Source: an uncultured Vicinamibacterales bacterium (GTDB taxonomy: Bacteria; Acidobacteriota; Vicinamibacteria; Vicinamibacterales; UBA8438). Taken from it: DNA of 64,000 nucleotides. The notes under the pieces are model-generated. The model saw only the letters and a list, made by a program, of their open reading frames with translations, searched no databases and had not been told where the DNA came from. Below are positions 33,593 through 42,788 of the stretch, piece by piece. Both the position numbers and the translations under genes were made by a program. The stretch is taken from assembly GCA_958295905.1 (NCBI GenBank), contig OY282382.1, forward strand, positions 2,752,001 through 2,816,000, given 5' to 3'. Each line of letters starts with the position of its first letter. Position 1 is the stretch's first letter.

Positions 33593-35578
33593 ATGCCCGA
33601 CCACGGCTATTTCGCCACCCTGATCTGGCAGATCGCCGACCTGCTGCGCGGCCCCTACCGCCCCCCGCAGTACGAGCGCGTGATGCTGCCGATGACGGTG
33701 CTCCGCCGCTTCGACTGCGTGCTCGCGCCCACCAAGCCGCAGGTTCTGGCGGAGTACGAACGGCGCAAGCCGCGGATGCGGGGCGAAGCGCTCGACCGCT
33801 GGCTCAACCAGGCGGCCGGGCAGCGCTTCCACAACCATTCGCCGCTCGACTTCGAGAAGCTGCAGGGCGACCCCGACCATATCGCCCAGCACCTGGTCAG
33901 CTATGTCCAGGGCTTCTCGGCCAACGTGCGCCGCATCTTCGAGTACTTCGAGTTCGAGGCCGAGATCGAGAAGATGCAGGAGGCGCAGATCCTCTACATG
34001 GTCGTCTCGCAGTTCCGTTCCGTCGACCTGCATCCCGACACGGTGCCGAACGCGCAGATGGGGCTGATCTTCGAGAACCTCATCCGCCGCTTCAACGAGC
34101 TCGCCAACGAGACCGCCGGCGACCACTTCACGCCGCGCGAAGTCATCCGGCTGATGGTGAGCCTGCTGTTCATCGACGACGACGCGCTGCTCGCCACCCC
34201 CGGCGCCGTCCGCACGCTGCTCGACCCCGCCTGCGGCACCGGCGGCATGCTGGCCGAGGCGCAGGGCTACCTGCGCGACCACCACCGCGAGGCGGCGCTC
34301 TACGTTTACGGCCAGGACTACAACCGGCGCGCCTACGCCACCGCCGCCGCCGACATGCTGATGAAGGAGGTCAGCCACAACGGCGGCGGCGACAACGTGC
34401 GCTTCGGCGACAGCCTCGTCGAGGACCGCTTCGCCGGCCAGACCTTCGATTACTTCCTCACCAACCCGCCCTTCGGCGTCGACTGGAAGCGGCAGCGCGA
34501 CGAGATCCGGCGCGAGCACGAGCAGCAGGGCTTCGCGGGCCGCTTCGGGGCCGGGCTGCCGCGGGTGAACGACGGCTCGCTCCTCTTCCTGCAGCACATG
34601 ATCGCCAAGTTCGAGCCGCTGCGGCCGAAGGAGCGCCGGCACGGCTCGCGCCTCGCCATCGTCTTCAGCGGCTCGCCGCTGTTCACCGGCGGCGCCGGCT
34701 CGGGCGAGAGCAACGTCCGCCGCTGGATCCTGGAGAACGACTGGCTGGAAGCGATTGTCGCCCTGCCCGAGCAGATGTTCTACAACACCGGCATCGGCAC
34801 CTACGTCTGGATCGTCACCAACCGCAAGGCGGCGGCGCGCCGGGGCCGGGTCCAGTTGCTCGACGCCCGCGATCTCTGGACCCCCGGCGGCAGCCCCGAG
34901 AGCCGGCGCAGCCTCGGCGACAAGCGCCGGCACCTGTCGGCCGGCCAGATCGACGAGATCGTGCGCCTCTACGGCCGCTTCGGCGAGGGCGGCCTCTCGA
35001 AGATCTTCGAGAACGCCGACTTCGGCTACACCCGCGTCACCGTCGAGCGCCCGCTCCGCCTCCGCTACCGGATGACGACCGACGACAAGGCGCGTTTCCT
35101 CGACGCCTGCCCGCTGCTGCTCGACGACGTCCAGGCGATCGACCAGTCGATAGGCCGCGACGCGCTGCTCGACTGGAACGCGGTTCGGGAGCGCATCGCC
35201 GGCCTGCTGCGCGAACGCGGGTCGTACTGGCGGAAGACCGAGCACCGGCTGTTCCGCGACGTGTTCACGGTCCGCGACACCGCCGCCGAGCCGGTCCGGG
35301 CGGACGGCGGCGGTGCCGGCTTCGAACCCGATCCGAAGCTGCGCGACTTCGAGAACGTCCCGCTCGCCGAGGACGTCGACGCCTGGTTCGAACGTGAGGT
35401 CCGCCCCCACGTCCCCGACGCCTGGATGGACCGCGCCAAGGACAAGGCGGGCTGCGAGATCAACTTCAACCGGCACTTCTACACCTACACGCCGCCCCGC
35501 CCGCTGGAGGAGATCGACGCCGACCTGAAGCGGGCGGAGGAGGAGATTGTAAGGTTGTTGCGGGAGGTGGTGGGGTGA
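33593..35578 (+). CDS. hsdM: Type I restriction-modification DNA methyltransferase subunit
   Basis: This 661-residue protein has the N-terminal helical domain (LIWQIADLLRGPYRP) and an N6-adenine methyltransferase core. The SAM-binding motif is DPACGTGGML near residue 211 and the catalytic motif is NPPF (LTNPPFGVDW) near residue 291. The C-terminal coiled part ends EEIVRLLREVVG. With HsdS it methylates adenines in a bipartite target and protects host DNA. It overlaps hsdS by GTGA. The cognate hsdR lies 10 kb downstream at 45756, separated by other defence genes. Confidence 0.95.
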   Translation: MPDHGYFATLIWQIADLLRGPYRPPQYERVMLPMTVLRRFDCVLAPTKPQVLAEYERRKPRMRGEALDRWLNQAAGQRFHNHSPLDFEKLQGDPDHIAQHLVSYVQGFSANVRRIFEYFEFEAEIEKMQEAQILYMVVSQFRSVDLHPDTVPNAQMGLIFENLIRRFNELANETAGDHFTPREVIRLMVSLLFIDDDALLATPGAVRTLLDPACGTGGMLAEAQGYLRDHHREAALYVYGQDYNRRAYATAAADMLMKEVSHNGGGDNVRFGDSLVEDRFAGQTFDYFLTNPPFGVDWKRQRDEIRREHEQQGFAGRFGAGLPRVNDGSLLFLQHMIAKFEPLRPKERRHGSRLAIVFSGSPLFTGGAGSGESNVRRWILENDWLEAIVALPEQMFYNTGIGTYVWIVTNRKAAARRGRVQLLDARDLWTPGGSPESRRSLGDKRRHLSAGQIDEIVRLYGRFGEGGLSKIFENADFGYTRVTVERPLRLRYRMTTDDKARFLDACPLLLDDVQAIDQSIGRDALLDWNAVRERIAGLLRERGSYWRKTEHRLFRDVFTVRDTAAEPVRADGGGAGFEPDPKLRDFENVPLAEDVDAWFEREVRPHVPDAWMDRAKDKAGCEINFNRHFYTYTPPRPLEEIDADLKRAEEEIVRLLREVVG

Positions 35579-36867
35579 ACGCGGCTGACGAATCAACTTG
35601 GCCGGTGAAGCGTATGCGTTTCCTGGTGCGGCGCGATCTTTCCGAAGAACGGCAACGACTTCTGGACGGCGTGACGCAGGCTACGTTTCTGCCGATGGAG
35701 GCGGTTGGCGACCGGGGCGACCTCGATCTTTCGATTACTCGATACGTCGACGACGTTCGGAGCGGCTATACGCAGTTCTTCGACGGCGACGTTCTGGTGG
35801 CCAAGATCACGCCGTGTTTCGAAAACGGCAAGGGAGCCCTCGTAAATGCAACCCTGAATGGAATCGGCTTCGGCACCACCGAGCTCCACGTACTGACGCC
35901 CACCAGCGAGATCGACGGGCGCTATCTGTACTACACGACAGTCAGCGACCGTTTTCGCAAACTTGGCCAAGCCGCCATGTTCGGGGCTGCCGGTCAGAAG
36001 CGTGTGCCCGAGGAGTTCGTGCGAAACTATCGGGTTTCCGTTCCCCCGATCGGGAAACAACGGGCCATCGCCGACTACCTCGACCGGGAGACGGCGCGGC
36101 TGGACGCGCTGGTGGCGGCGAAAGAGCGCCTGCTGGCGCTGCTGGCCGAGAAGCGCCGGGCGATCGTCACCCGCACCGTCACCCGCGGCCTCGATCCACG
36201 CGCTTCGATGCGGGATTCCGGCGTCCCGTGGCTGGGCGAGATCCCGGCGCACTGGGAGATCTGGAAGATTGGGCATGTGGCGTCGGTTGGAAACGGATCG
36301 ACACCAAGCCGCGACAACGCCGCATACTGGACCGACGGTACGATCCCCTGGCTCAACAGCGGCGTCGTGAACCGGCCCGAAGTCACTGGCACCGATCAGT
36401 TCGTCACCGCGCTCGCCGTCCGGCGGTGTCACCTGCCCCTGGTGAAAGCGGGCAGCGTTCTGATTGCTATTACCGGCCAGGGAAAGACACGCGGCCGAGC
36501 GGTTGTGTCGTCGATCGACTCCACCATCAATCAGCACCTCGCATTCATACAGCCCAACCACTCCCGGCTGCGGCCGTGGTTCCTCAGGTGGACGCTGTTG
36601 GCCGCCTACGATTTCCTCAGAAGCATCAGTGACGACACCGGCGGCACGAAGGGCGCATTGACATGCGAAGATGTCGCCAATCTCCGCGTGCCGGTTCCGC
36701 CGCCGGGCGAACAAGCGGCGGTTCTCGACCACATCGCCACTGTCACCGAGCGAGTCGATTCGCTTCGGGCCGCGACGGAAAGCACCATCTCGATCGTCAA
36801 GGAGCGCCGGGCCGCGCTCATCGCCGCCGCCGTGACAGGCCGGATCGACGTTGGAAGCGCGTCATGA
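35575..36867 (+). CDS. hsdS: Type I restriction-modification specificity subunit
   Basis: This 430-residue protein starts at GTG within the hsdM stop. It has the classic two target-recognition domains (about residues 10-165 and 215-385), each followed by a long helix: GKQRAIADYLDRETARLDAL in the middle and GEQAAVLDHIATVTERVDSL at the end. It sets the DNA sequence recognised by both methylase and restriction complexes. GC content is visibly lower in the recognition domains, as expected from domain exchange. Its stop overlaps the next gene by ATGA. Confidence 0.95.
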   Translation: MNAADESTWPVKRMRFLVRRDLSEERQRLLDGVTQATFLPMEAVGDRGDLDLSITRYVDDVRSGYTQFFDGDVLVAKITPCFENGKGALVNATLNGIGFGTTELHVLTPTSEIDGRYLYYTTVSDRFRKLGQAAMFGAAGQKRVPEEFVRNYRVSVPPIGKQRAIADYLDRETARLDALVAAKERLLALLAEKRRAIVTRTVTRGLDPRASMRDSGVPWLGEIPAHWEIWKIGHVASVGNGSTPSRDNAAYWTDGTIPWLNSGVVNRPEVTGTDQFVTALAVRRCHLPLVKAGSVLIAITGQGKTRGRAVVSSIDSTINQHLAFIQPNHSRLRPWFLRWTLLAAYDFLRSISDDTGGTKGALTCEDVANLRVPVPPPGEQAAVLDHIATVTERVDSLRAATESTISIVKERRAALIAAAVTGRIDVGSAS

Positions 36868-38549
36868 GAGTCGCCACGCTTCGCATCGAGAACTTCCGCG
36901 GTATCAAGCGCCTCGATCTCGATCTGGATGAGATCACGGTCCTGATCGGCGAGAACAACACCGGCAAGACCGCGGTGCTTGACGCCTTGCGGATCTGCCT
37001 CCGGGATCTCGGACCGCGCCGGCGGGTCGTTTTCGATACGCTCGATTTCCATCTGGCGGAAGCCACGTCGGAACCGGCGACCGCGGCCCCGATCCGGATC
37101 GAAGTCAGGTTTTCCGAACAGGCGGCCGGCGAATGGAGCGATGCGCTCGTGGGACGCCTCAACCGTGACAGCGTTCTTCAGGTGGACGACGCGGGTCTTG
37201 GCCATGTGATCCTGCGCGTCACGTGTGAATACGACGCCGCGAGCCGAGACTTCGCCCAGGATTGGTCGTTCCTGAATCTTGACCGGCAACCGCTGCCGCG
37301 GGTCGGCGAACGCGCGCTGGCGGGTATCCAGCGGGAAGTGTCCTATTTCTACCTGCAAGCTCTTCGAGACGCCCAGTACCACTTTGGGGACAAGGGACCG
37401 TTCTGGCGACCGTTTCTGAAGGACACGCAACTGCCGGAAGAAAAGAAGGCTGAAATCGAGAACAAGCTCCGGGAAGTGAACGAGCTGGTCGTCAGCTCCC
37501 ACGACAGCTTCGAGCGGGTCCACGACGGCCTTGGTCGCGTGCAGGATGTCGTTCCGCTCGGGGCCGGTGACGTCGTCTCCATCGAGGCGGTTCCCGGTCG
37601 GATCTTCGACATGCTCGCCAAGGCCCGCGTCAATCTGGGTACCGTAGAGGGGGCGAAGATCCCCGTCGGGCGTCACGGGGAGGGTACGCAGAGCCTTGCG
37701 GTGCTGATGCTGTTCGCGGCCTTTCTCGAGGCATGGCCCGAGGGCGATCCCATCGTGGCGCTGGAGGAACCGGAGGCGCACCTGCATCCGTCGGCGATCC
37801 GCGCGTTGCAACGTCTTGTGAGCGGTTTGTCGGGCCAGAAGCTGATCTCCACGCACAGCGGCGATCTGCTCGCCGAGATCGAAATCCAACAGATCCGGCG
37901 GCTGGCGCGCACCAGGAACGGGATCCAGTCCTTCCGGGTTCCCGCCGGTCTCCTGTCCGGCGAGGAAACACGGAAGTTCAACTACCACGTACGGCAGGCT
38001 CGCGGCGAGCTGCTGTTCGCCCGCTGCTGGCTGCTCGTCGAGGGAGAAACCGAATGCTGGATCTTTCCCGCCGCCGCCCGCGCGTTGGGCATCGACTTGG
38101 ATCGGGAAGGCGTCAGGACCGTCGCGTACAAACATTCGGGTGTCGGCCTTCTGGCGAAGGTCGCGAACGCGCTCGGCATCGCGTGGTACTGCGTGGGTGA
38201 CAACGATGACGAGGGGCCAAAAGCCAGGACGACGCTGGACCCTCTGGATTCGAGTCATGAAAAGGATCGGGTAGTGCTTCCGTACCAGAACATCGAGATT
38301 CATCTTTTGAGCAATGGCTACGGCGACGTTTACGATGCCGATATGCCGAATCAGAACCGAAACAAGATGGAGAAACAACCGGGCGAGACGAATTATTGGG
38401 TCGAGTACGCCAAGAATTTCCCTAAAAAATACAAGACGCATGCGGCGGCAAGAGTCGCCGTGGAGATGGAGAAACGCGGCGACGATGGGGTCACGGCCGA
38501 GATTCGTGCGGTGTTGGACAGAGTGGTATCTCTTGCGAGAGATGCATGA
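36864..38549 (+). CDS. gajA: OLD-family ATP-dependent endonuclease, Gabija GajA-like
   Basis: This 561-residue protein has an ABC-type ATPase: Walker A GENNTGKTA (residues 29-37), a signature-like GEGTQSLAVL, Walker B IVALEEPEAHLHP near 300 and an H-loop ISTHSGDLL near 330. A TOPRIM domain follows: catalytic Glu in LLVEGETECWIF near 393, D-x-D in VGDNDDEGPKA near 445, and a further Glu in YQNIEIHLL. Domain order and length match GajA, the DNA-nicking nuclease of Gabija anti-phage systems. Direct coupling to a UvrD-like helicase gene supports this. It overlaps hsdS and the helicase gene by ATGA each. Confidence 0.88.
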   Translation: MRVATLRIENFRGIKRLDLDLDEITVLIGENNTGKTAVLDALRICLRDLGPRRRVVFDTLDFHLAEATSEPATAAPIRIEVRFSEQAAGEWSDALVGRLNRDSVLQVDDAGLGHVILRVTCEYDAASRDFAQDWSFLNLDRQPLPRVGERALAGIQREVSYFYLQALRDAQYHFGDKGPFWRPFLKDTQLPEEKKAEIENKLREVNELVVSSHDSFERVHDGLGRVQDVVPLGAGDVVSIEAVPGRIFDMLAKARVNLGTVEGAKIPVGRHGEGTQSLAVLMLFAAFLEAWPEGDPIVALEEPEAHLHPSAIRALQRLVSGLSGQKLISTHSGDLLAEIEIQQIRRLARTRNGIQSFRVPAGLLSGEETRKFNYHVRQARGELLFARCWLLVEGETECWIFPAAARALGIDLDREGVRTVAYKHSGVGLLAKVANALGIAWYCVGDNDDEGPKARTTLDPLDSSHEKDRVVLPYQNIEIHLLSNGYGDVYDADMPNQNRNKMEKQPGETNYWVEYAKNFPKKYKTHAAARVAVEMEKRGDDGVTAEIRAVLDRVVSLARDA

Positions 38550-40453
38550 TGGAAATCTCTTTCGACTCCCTCAACGACAACCAGCGGCAGGCTGTGGCGT
38601 GGAGTGACGGCCCGCTGCTGGTGCTGGCCGGACCCGGTTCCGGCAAGACGCGCGTGCTTGCCTTCCGGGTCGCCCGGATCCTCAAAGAGAGCGACGAAGC
38701 GTCGGTGCTGGCGCTGACCTTCACGAACAAGGCAGCAGCGGAGATGCGCGAGCGGGTCGAGCAGCTTCTGGGCCATCGGGCGGACCGCGCCCATCTGTGC
38801 ACGTTCCACGCGTTCGCCGCCGACGTCCTGCGCCAGCACGGGAGCCACGTGGGATTGCGGCCGGACTTCATGCTGCTCACCCAGGACGAGGATCGTCTCG
38901 CCATTCTCGACGAGGTCGTGGCCGGACTGCCCGGCGACGGCGCTCCGCCGCCGACGGATCGCCGGAATCTCCTCGACTTGGTCGACCACGTGTTCGCCGA
39001 GTCGTACGACGGCGGAGTCCGTGCGCGGACGCTGGTTCGCACGCCCGCATGGCTGCCCCGGTTGCACGCGGAGTACTGCAGGACCCTCGTCGCCGGCAAC
39101 CGGCTGGACTTCGGAAGCCTGCTGCATTTCGCGCGCCGTCTGTTGAAGGTGAAGCCGGGCGTCGCGCGGGTCGTGCGTCTCGGGTGGACCCACGTGTGCG
39201 TCGACGAGTTTCAGGACACCAACAAGGCGCAGTACGATCTGCTTCGGTTGATCGCGCCCGGAAGGCGGCACGCCCTGTTCGTGGTCGGAGACGACGACCA
39301 GATCATCTACCAGTGGAACGGCGCGAGCCCGGAACGATTGGCGGCGTTGCGGCGCGACTACGACCTGGGCGTCGTCCAGCTTCCCGAGTGTTACCGTTGT
39401 CCGGCGTCCATCATCGCGATCGCCAACCGTCTGATCGCGCGCAACGAGCGCCGCACGCCGGACAAGCAGGTCCTGACTTCGGCGGTCGCGGCGGCGCACG
39501 ATGACGGCGGCGGTGTTCGACACCGGGCGTTCCCGTCGCCGGAAGACGAGGTAGCGTTCCTGCCGCGCGACATCCGGGAGAGGCGGCTCGACGCGGCCGA
39601 CTGCGTGGTGCTCGGGCGCACCGCGAAACTGCTGGCCCGCGCCGCCGACGCCCTGAACGACGGGGGCGTTCCCGCCTGTCTGCTGCGGCGGAAGACCGAT
39701 TTCGAGTCGCCGGCGGTGCGCGTGCTCGTGGAGACGTTGCGTCTAGCGAACGCGCGGCATGACCGCGACGTCCTGCGCCGGCTCTGCGTGGCGTGGACGG
39801 GACTGTCCGGCGCGGCCCTGGAGCCGGAGGCCGTCGCGGCGGCGGCGGCCTTGTCGGGCGGCGACTTCCTGCGGGCCTGGGCCGATACGGCGGCGGCGCA
39901 GCCTTCCGGCCGCGCCGGGCCGGTGCTCGATCGCCTGCGGACGGATCTGGTCGATGCGCTGGCGTTTCCGTCCATCGTGAACTGGTTTCTGGAAGGCGGC
40001 TGGAAATCCTGGAGCGGCGCCGAAGATCGGCAGGACGATCGGGAACTCGCCGGCGAACTGGAGGTCTGGCGCAGTCTGCACGACAACATCGTTCACGAGT
40101 ACGGTGCCAACGTGACCCTGAACGTCTACCTTCAGCAGATGGACTTGGCGTCGAAGGCACCCCTTCCGAGGCCGAACGAAGTACGCTGCCTGACCATCCA
40201 CGGGTCGAAGGGACTGGAGTTCCGGCACGTCTACCTGATCGGCATGGCGCAGGAGGTCTTTCCGTCGTTCCAGGCGCTCCGCAAGGGTGGACGGAGCCGG
40301 GAGCTGGAGGAAGAGCGCCGGAACTGCTTCGTCGCCATCACGCGCGTCGAGCGCACGTTGACCCTGACCCGCGCCGAGCGGTACTACGGCTATCCGAAGC
40401 GGCCGTCGCAGTTTCTCGCCGAGATGGGCGTCCGTGCGGAGAACGGCCGATGA
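38546..40453 (+). CDS. gajB: UvrD/Rep-type helicase, Gabija GajB-like
   Basis: This 635-residue superfamily 1 helicase has motif Q (LNDNQRQAV), motif I LAGPGSGKTRVLAF, motif Ia LTFTNKAAAEM, motif II CVDEFQDTNKAQYD, motif III VVGDDDQIIYQWNGAS, motif V TIHGSKGLEF and motif VI FVAITRVERTL. In Gabija, GajB senses DNA ends or nucleotides and stimulates GajA to cut invading DNA. It is somewhat longer than well-studied GajB (about 500 residues). The start overlaps the gajA stop by ATGA. Confidence 0.88.
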   Translation: MMEISFDSLNDNQRQAVAWSDGPLLVLAGPGSGKTRVLAFRVARILKESDEASVLALTFTNKAAAEMRERVEQLLGHRADRAHLCTFHAFAADVLRQHGSHVGLRPDFMLLTQDEDRLAILDEVVAGLPGDGAPPPTDRRNLLDLVDHVFAESYDGGVRARTLVRTPAWLPRLHAEYCRTLVAGNRLDFGSLLHFARRLLKVKPGVARVVRLGWTHVCVDEFQDTNKAQYDLLRLIAPGRRHALFVVGDDDQIIYQWNGASPERLAALRRDYDLGVVQLPECYRCPASIIAIANRLIARNERRTPDKQVLTSAVAAAHDDGGGVRHRAFPSPEDEVAFLPRDIRERRLDAADCVVLGRTAKLLARAADALNDGGVPACLLRRKTDFESPAVRVLVETLRLANARHDRDVLRRLCVAWTGLSGAALEPEAVAAAAALSGGDFLRAWADTAAAQPSGRAGPVLDRLRTDLVDALAFPSIVNWFLEGGWKSWSGAEDRQDDRELAGELEVWRSLHDNIVHEYGANVTLNVYLQQMDLASKAPLPRPNEVRCLTIHGSKGLEFRHVYLIGMAQEVFPSFQALRKGGRSRELEEERRNCFVAITRVERTLTLTRAERYYGYPKRPSQFLAEMGVRAENGR

Positions 40454-40757
40454 ACAGGGTTCGGCGCAGAGAGGGGTGGTTTCCGGCGGCCGGCAACACC
40501 CGGTGCGCCGGTGCCGCGGGGTTGGGAGACCGGGGAACCCGCGTTGGAGACGGGTATCGCGATAGGTCGCTTCGCCCGCCGCGCCGAGCGTCTCGATCTC
40601 GGCCGGTTCGGACGGCTTCACGCCGACTTGATTGCCGACCATGTTCTTCCGAAGCGAGATGCCCGCGGCCGGTTCACCCGGGACTTGATCAAGAACGAGC
40701 GGATCGCGCTGGTCGAGCTGACCAAGACGCCTACGACGCGGACGCCAACCGGGTCGA
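40454..40757 (+). pseudogene. Fragment of an unidentified gene
   Basis: Directly after the gajB stop, in the same frame, protein-like sequence runs through RLDLGRFGRLHADLIADHVL and TRDLIKNERIALVELTK. A one-base frameshift then seems needed to continue as AYDADANRVDR. It stops abruptly at about 40757, where a reversed dehydrogenase fragment begins. I do not recognise the family. It looks like the 3' remainder of a broken gene. Confidence 0.4.
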
Positions 40758-41296
40758 CCGGATTTCTTCACGTAGTCGAGGGTCGGCCGCGCATGGCTGC
40801 GGGAGGTGAGGTGCATCATCTCCACCCGACCGACCTCGCCCTCGCCGACCGTGCGCTTCAGCGCGGTATACTGCCGATCGAAACGCCGGTTGAACCCGAT
40901 TCCGGCAAGGACGCCGGCCTCGCGAACGTACCGCACCGTGGCGACGGCAGCGTCCCGATGCGTATCGAGCGGTTTTTCGCAGAGAAAGGGTTTGCCCGCG
41001 TGGGCGCAGGCCCGTGCGATTTCGCCATGCGAATCGGTGGACGAGGCAATCACCACGGCATCGGTCTCGCCACTGCCGGCGATCTCCCCGAGGGAGCCCG
41101 CGACTCGGGCGCCGTGGCGTGCGGCCAGGGCGCCCGCCGCCGATTCGTCCGTGTCGAAAACGGCCGCCAGCCGGGTCGCGGCGTTCGCGGCAATGCACTG
41201 CGCGTGCACCCGTCCGATGAATCCCGCACCGACGAGCGATACATTCAACACGGCACCGGAACGCGTTCCGGCGTCGATGGATGCGGTGGTGGACAT
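40758..41296 (-). pseudogene. Truncated Gfo/Idh/MocA-family dehydrogenase
   Basis: From an ATG at 41296 the frame gives a clear NAD-binding half of an inositol 2-dehydrogenase-like protein: VSLVGAGFIGRVHAQCIAA (Rossmann GxGxxG), DAVVIASSTDSHGEIARA and KPFLCEKPLD with the conserved E-K-P. It ends suddenly after TLDYVKKSG, where the family goes on with its C-terminal domain for another about 150 residues. The remainder is absent from the window, so this is an inactive relic at a recombination junction. Confidence 0.8.
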
Positions 41297-41438
41297 GTCG
41301 GGATGGTACTCGCCGGCGTCCCGGGCGAATCCGGACATCGAACGTCTCCCGAAACGGCGGCGAGATTCCGGGGCAAGGGTTTGATGCTAGACTGCGTTGG
41401 CATGAAGCCCGCCAGCCCCACGTTCTGAAGGAATCGTC

Positions 41439-42770
41439 ATGACGCCCGATGATCGTATCTTCCTGAAAAGTTTCTTCCAGAATCTTCTGGATCAGTCGCT
41501 TGATCCATCGGACAGGCGTTACGTTCCTCTGTACGGTGACCCCGAATTGGTGGAAGAGGATCCTGTCCAACGACTCTCCCAGGCGATTGAATGGACATCG
41601 GAAAGCGTGCAGCTTCTCTCCGGATATCGCGGCACGGGTAAAAGTACGGAGCTGAAGCGACTCAAGGACCGTCTGGAGAAATCCAACTACCTCGTGTTCC
41701 TGTGCGACGTCGAAGATTACCTTAACTTGTCGACGCCCATTGACGTGAGCGACTTCCTGATGGTCGTCGCCGGGGCGTTCGGCGAAGCCGTGAACAAGCG
41801 TTTGGAAAAAGACGGCCATCAGTCGCACGAGGGCTATTGGGAACGGTTTCGTACCCTCTGGAGCGGACTGGCAATCGAAGCTCCCAAATTGTCCACCTCG
41901 ATCGGGACGGGTCCGGTATCGATCGGAATCCAGGCCAACCTGAAAAGCGACCCCACGTTCAAGGAGCAACTACAGAAACATATGGCCGGGCATCTGGGTG
42001 CTCTCGTCGCCCACGTCCAAAAGTTCCTCGAAGACTGTGTGAAGCTGTTGAGAGAACACTGCGGCGATCGGGAAATCGTGCTGCTCCTCGATTCCATCGA
42101 ACATATCAAGGGCACACCGGCGAATGCGGAGGATGTTCACAATTCGGTGGAAAGGTTGTTCGCGGGTCATCCGGAAAAACTTCGCCTGCCCAACCTGCAC
42201 GTGGTTTACACCGTCCCGCCGTATCTCAAGGTCCGTCACCCTAACGTGGGCGCGCTCTATGGGCCGTCCGGCCTTAAAGTTCTCCCCGCATTCAAGCTGT
42301 ATACCCAGGAAGGAAAGCGTATTTCGGAAAGCTTCGACGCCATGGAACGAGTCGTCAGCCGTCGGGGCGAGTGGAAGAGGTTGTTGGGCAAGGAGCGCCC
42401 CCTTCTGGATCGCCTGATACAATCTTCGGGCGGACACCTGCGAGATCTTCTACGTCTCCTGGCCGAAGTCCTGCTCCGGACGAGGATGCTTCCCGTACCT
42501 GAACGCACCGTAGACTCCGCCATCAGTCAGGTGAGAACGGAATTCCTGCCTATTCCAAACAACGACGCGCTCTGGCTGGCCAAGATTGCCGACAGCCATG
42601 AAGTCGCCCTGGAGGAACTGGCGGCTCTTCCGTCCCTTGCTCGTTTCTTCGACACCCATCTGGTGCTCTGCTACCGCAACGGCGAGGAGTGGTACGACGT
42701 CCATCCCCTGGTTCGGGAGCATGTTCGCGCGCAAGCTGAACAGGTCCGCCAGCCCCGTGCCCTTCCGTAA
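41439..42770 (+). CDS. P-loop NTPase (STAND/AAA-like), partner of the TPR protein
   Basis: This 443-residue protein has Walker A LLSGYRGTGKSTELKRLK (residues 60-77), a Walker B-like EIVLLLDSIEHI near 213-223 and a sensor-like VVYTVPPYLKVRHP. The C-terminal third is helical, like the arm of STAND ATPases. The pair NTPase plus TPR protein is seen in other bacteria next to defence genes and resembles NTP-dependent conflict systems, where the NTPase acts as a switch. Codon use is visibly less GC-rich than in hsdM or hsdR, suggesting separate acquisition. The TPR gene starts 18 nt later. No known defence name can be given. Confidence 0.75.
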   Translation: MTPDDRIFLKSFFQNLLDQSLDPSDRRYVPLYGDPELVEEDPVQRLSQAIEWTSESVQLLSGYRGTGKSTELKRLKDRLEKSNYLVFLCDVEDYLNLSTPIDVSDFLMVVAGAFGEAVNKRLEKDGHQSHEGYWERFRTLWSGLAIEAPKLSTSIGTGPVSIGIQANLKSDPTFKEQLQKHMAGHLGALVAHVQKFLEDCVKLLREHCGDREIVLLLDSIEHIKGTPANAEDVHNSVERLFAGHPEKLRLPNLHVVYTVPPYLKVRHPNVGALYGPSGLKVLPAFKLYTQEGKRISESFDAMERVVSRRGEWKRLLGKERPLLDRLIQSSGGHLRDLLRLLAEVLLRTRMLPVPERTVDSAISQVRTEFLPIPNNDALWLAKIADSHEVALEELAALPSLARFFDTHLVLCYRNGEEWYDVHPLVREHVRAQAEQVRQPRALP

Positions 42771-42788
42771 TCGCGTGAGGCTCCGAAG

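Noticed and set aside
40511-41428. 305-codon plus-strand open frame behind gajB
   Set aside because: Most of it is antisense to the clear Gfo/Idh dehydrogenase fragment; only the first part up to about 40757 is protein-like and is listed as a gene fragment.
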